Positions 21,276 through 23,810 of a stretch of DNA of 23,810 nt are shown here, one piece after another. Position 1 is the stretch's first letter. Each line of letters begins with the position of its first letter. The notes under the pieces are model-generated. The model worked only from the letters and a program-made list of their open reading frames with translations, did no database searches and was not told the DNA's origin. The stretch comes from a virus, in the IMG/VR virus record IMGVR_UViG_3300037541_000170, positions 1 to 23,810 of that record; one strand, given 5' to 3'. Made by a program: the position numbers and the translations under genes.

Positions 21276-21436
21276 TTGTTTAGTCTTTTTATTTTAAATT
21301 CTCTTTTTGCTTGTTTGTACGCTTCTTTTATTGATGTATTTAGTTTATATTTTCCTTTTGCTATTTCAATTGTTTCGTGTTGATCAATAAAATCATCTAC
21401 TTGTAATAATTCAATAATTGTATTTAAATAGTTCAT
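21254..21436 (-). CDS. Small protein upstream of the tape measure
   Basis: This 60-residue protein starts MNYLNTIIELLQVDDFIDQH and ends in a basic helix (AYKQAKREFKIKRLNKWQKL). It overlaps the tail gene by 4 bp and the tape-measure start by 22 bp. Genes here in many siphophages encode tail assembly chaperones, often with a programmed frameshift. No slippery sequence is evident to me, and the protein is shorter than usual for that role. Unknown otherwise. Confidence 0.5.
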   Translation of the reverse strand: MNYLNTIIELLQVDDFIDQHETIEIAKGKYKLNTSIKEAYKQAKREFKIKRLNKWQKLEK

Positions 21437-23730
21437 CTAGTTTGTCTTATTATGTTAATAGTTTCGTCTTGGGTTTCTCCGTTGTTTAAATCATAAGTAA
21501 CAAAAATCGTTGTTACCTGATCAACACTTAAAGTAATATTAATAAATTGGCTTTGTGTTATTTCTAACGGGTCAATAATAACGTCGCTTTGTCCACTTGA
21601 AAACGTAGCCTTATAAGCCATATTAGGAAGGTTAATACCTATTTCTATGTTTGTTTCTTCGTAGCCAACTTGAATAGTTCTAATTGGGCTAATAGGCATA
21701 AAGTCATTAAGAAGTTCGAAGGTAGTTTCACCGGTAGTCATATTCGTTTTCATCTGGTTGATCAAATATCTTTTGTCTCGAATAATTAACCTATCGTTTA
21801 ATTGTAGGCTTGTAAGCAAACTTGTAGGTAGGTTCGCCTTAATTGTGGTAAGTCGGTTTTTTGGATTAAACAAATTCGTCAAATAAGGAAAATAATACGT
21901 TGCAAACATTGATTGGTTAATAACTTGCAACCAATAGGTAGAAGTTTCAGGCGCAAAGTTTAAGGAGTAATCAATACCTAATACTTGTAGGTCTTGACCA
22001 AACATTACATAGTCGAAGTTGGTAACGTGTCCCGTTCCATCTGTGTAATGGATATGGTGCGGTAAAGTAACAGACCCAAATTTGTAAAGTAAACAAGGTT
22101 TAGGAATATAAGGCGCGAACGCACTATCTAACGAATAGCCTACTTGAAGTCCGGTTGGGTTTCCTAACTCAAAGAATTGATTAAATAGTAAATTTTCAAA
22201 AGGTAATTCTATGTTAAATTCGCCCCCGTCGTACGGATATTGGTATTCCGTACTCCCGTATTCTCTTAGCGCTTGATCAAAAAATGCTTTGTTCATAAAT
22301 GAACTCGATTGCTGATATTTAAAGGCTATTTTTTTGTACAACTTTACGCGGTCTATTCCTATTTCGGTTTTGTCCGTGAATTTAGTTATGTCAATAATTG
22401 CCCCCGCAGCATACCAATCGTCTAAAGGGATAACCTCGTAAGTGTTTGGCGCAGTACCATAGCAAGTTAGGTTATATTCTTTTAGGATTCCCGTTATGAA
22501 ATCTTGTACCTTCATCGTAGGCGCTAACCACGATAGATTAGTCGTAGTTGCGGTAGTAATTGTATTGCTTGAATAATCGACGAAGTCATTATAACTTACA
22601 GAACTAATAACATAATCAACTGAATAAGTTAATAAAAAATCAATGCTTAAGCCAACGTCGCTTCGAAGCTGAAAGGTGTACACGTCATTTAATCCTTGAA
22701 CGTTTGGAATCGCGACTAAGTTTCCGTTAGTATTATATCCCAATCCATTCCAAGTTGCATAAAGAGTACCATTCTGATAAACATCTATATAAAATGGAAT
22801 TGTAGGGTTTGAGTTGTTTGATATAAATAAATAAACATTATGAAAACTAACGCCGTTAAGATAGTTTAAAGTTACCGTACTATTTAAGATGTCAACGTAA
22901 GGAATAAGGTTATAAATTCCGTAACCACCGCCACCGACAAAACTATTTAAAGTAATATTTTCGGGTTGACTTGTAAAAGTAAAGTTGTTTCGGTTCTTAA
23001 ACCAAAGGTAAGATTGCGTAAACTTCGGGTCGCTTAAAAAAGTACCCGTGAAATTTACTCCGTATTTATTTTCAATTAAATTAAATATCGAAGCAACCCT
23101 AACGGCAGGGAATAGTTCCCGATAATCAATAGCCCCTTGGTTCGTTCTTATGTCGTTAGTATTCATCGGTATGTTTACAAAAGGTAACCAATTAGGAAGG
23201 GTTGCAGTCGGTTGAACTGCGCCGTATTCCCAAATCCTATTCGAAGTTATTAGTGGGTAGCATACGTCCCAATCAATAGCTCCATTAGTGATCCTTTGGT
23301 ACACTTCTGCAAAACTATATGTATGGTTAATAGGTGTGTAGTCAAGGTCGCTTAATAGGTCTTCACCTACAAGGTCTTTAAGGGTTGTAACGTCTCCGTA
23401 AAAGGTAATAGTGTACGATTCGGGTTGCCCGTTTTTTAATTGGCTCTTTTCCATTTGAATTTTGCCCCTACGAAAAAAAGTCATATCTATTTCTATGTAC
23501 CCGTCTAAACGTTCTTGGTAGTTAATAGAACTATTTAGGGCATTTTCATAAAAATATTCCCAAATCGCATTATTCTTTGGGCTTGTAGGAATCGTAAACG
23601 ACTGCGAAAAGTCTGTATACGTTTTACTAATATCTTGTATGTTCTGAATTGTAGAAGTAACCTCAATTGTTTCATCACTAAATAGATCTAATTTTTGACC
23701 TTCTACAAAAACGCGTACTTGTCTTTTCAT
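21433..23730 (-). CDS. Large tail (distal or baseplate) protein
   Basis: This 765-residue, mostly beta protein starts MKRQVRVFVEGQKLDLFSDE, then IQDISKTYTDFSQSFTIPTSPKNN and EIDMTFFRRGKIQMEKSQLK with SYTITFYGDVTTLKDLVGED. I associate this N-terminal layout with large tail proteins of Bacteroidota phages. The middle (about 200-390) is rich in Asn, Thr and aromatic residues, as in receptor-binding or carbohydrate-facing domains, and the C-terminus ends in an immunoglobulin-like beta region. It is transcribed just before the tape measure. Function at the tail tip is likely; receptor binding is inference. Confidence 0.6.
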   Translation of the reverse strand: MKRQVRVFVEGQKLDLFSDETIEVTSTIQNIQDISKTYTDFSQSFTIPTSPKNNAIWEYFYENALNSSINYQERLDGYIEIDMTFFRRGKIQMEKSQLKNGQPESYTITFYGDVTTLKDLVGEDLLSDLDYTPINHTYSFAEVYQRITNGAIDWDVCYPLITSNRIWEYGAVQPTATLPNWLPFVNIPMNTNDIRTNQGAIDYRELFPAVRVASIFNLIENKYGVNFTGTFLSDPKFTQSYLWFKNRNNFTFTSQPENITLNSFVGGGGYGIYNLIPYVDILNSTVTLNYLNGVSFHNVYLFISNNSNPTIPFYIDVYQNGTLYATWNGLGYNTNGNLVAIPNVQGLNDVYTFQLRSDVGLSIDFLLTYSVDYVISSVSYNDFVDYSSNTITTATTTNLSWLAPTMKVQDFITGILKEYNLTCYGTAPNTYEVIPLDDWYAAGAIIDITKFTDKTEIGIDRVKLYKKIAFKYQQSSSFMNKAFFDQALREYGSTEYQYPYDGGEFNIELPFENLLFNQFFELGNPTGLQVGYSLDSAFAPYIPKPCLLYKFGSVTLPHHIHYTDGTGHVTNFDYVMFGQDLQVLGIDYSLNFAPETSTYWLQVINQSMFATYYFPYLTNLFNPKNRLTTIKANLPTSLLTSLQLNDRLIIRDKRYLINQMKTNMTTGETTFELLNDFMPISPIRTIQVGYEETNIEIGINLPNMAYKATFSSGQSDVIIDPLEITQSQFINITLSVDQVTTIFVTYDLNNGETQDETINIIRQTR

Positions 23731-23810
23731 TAGATCACATTATTTATTAAGTCATTACTTTGATCAAATTCTAAAACGTAGTTTATCATATGGTTGTTAA
23801 TGCTCTTTTG
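23730..23810 (-). CDS. Partial gene at the right edge
   Basis: The minus strand is open from the window edge to a TAA at 23732-23730 and shares one base with the next start (TAATG). The visible 26 C-terminal residues end in SNDLINNVI. The 5' part lies outside the window, so no function can be given. By position it would be another tail gene. Confidence 0.5.
   Translation of the reverse strand, partial: QKSINNHMINYVLEFDQSNDLINNVI

Larger units (their letters stand above)
67..23766. repeat. Dispersed over-represented palindrome TGATCA
   Basis: By hand count TGATCA occurs 42 times in the window. Base composition (about 33% G+C) predicts about 8. First and last copies are at 67-72 and 23761-23766. 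All 42 appear to lie in genes. In 27 they read as Asp-Gln or Asp-His (GAT-CAA or GAT-CAT) and in 15 as a codon ending in G followed by Ile ATC. Use of both frames argues for selection on the DNA, not only on the protein. None occur in about 8219-10973 or 18755-21380. Confidence 0.6.

Noticed and set aside
21254-21436. Programmed frameshift into the tape-measure region, as in lambda gpG/gpGT
   Set aside because: No slippery heptamer is seen near the overlap, and the tape measure has its own good ATG.

Overview
This window is a stretch of a tailed bacteriophage genome (free phage or prophage). Every gene I can support lies on the minus strand, so transcription runs from high to low coordinates. 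The host is probably a member of the Bacteroidota, most likely a flavobacterium. The reasons are the low G+C (roughly a third by eye), AT-rich leaders instead of strong Shine-Dalgarno sites, and a textbook Bacteroidota promoter (TTTG, 20 nt, TATATTTG) at 9392-9423. A long tape-measure gene with no sheath gene suggests siphovirus morphology, though the window is incomplete.

Late half, in transcription order from 23810 down to about 9500: a large tail protein, a small coupled ORF, the tail tape measure, an XkdF-like prohead protease, two tiny genes (one basic, one with a SEC-C-like cysteine motif), two tandem helical paralogues, an acidic scaffold candidate, the probable major capsid protein, a probable tail-tube or structural protein, a small beta-rich protein, the portal with an extra C-terminal domain, a connector candidate, and three tiny overlapping genes. 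The lysis cassette follows: holin, YkuD-like endolysin, and a lipoprotein-plus-TM protein with unimolecular spanin architecture. A DnaQ-like exonuclease closes the half. Rho-independent terminators follow the capsid gene and the next structural gene.

Early half, from the promoter near 9400 down to 1: several small unknown genes, a DnaA-domain-IV-like protein, a structured leader with a second -7 element, and then a compact nucleotide and DNA-modification block. That block holds a DUF6378-like protein, an SGNH hydrolase, an alpha-glutamyl/putrescinyl-thymine pyrophosphorylase-like protein, a fold-type-II PLP enzyme, a thymidylate-synthase-fold hydroxymethylase resembling T4 gp42, and a MazG-type pyrophosphohydrolase. 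Replication and recombination genes follow in the same chain: a PD-(D/E)XK-like nuclease, a replisome organizer, a RecA-fold helicase, a coiled-coil protein, a NinG-like protein, an ERF annealing protein and a YqaJ/lambda-type exonuclease cut by the window edge.

The most interesting parts are two. First, the modification block looks like a DNA-base hypermodification pathway with an unusual enzyme set. Second, the palindrome TGATCA is strongly over-represented (42 by hand count against about 8 expected from base composition). It is missing from two segments (about 8.2-10.97 kb and the tape-measure gene) that also have higher G+C and little or no GATC, which points to mosaic acquisition from lineages under different restriction or modification pressure.
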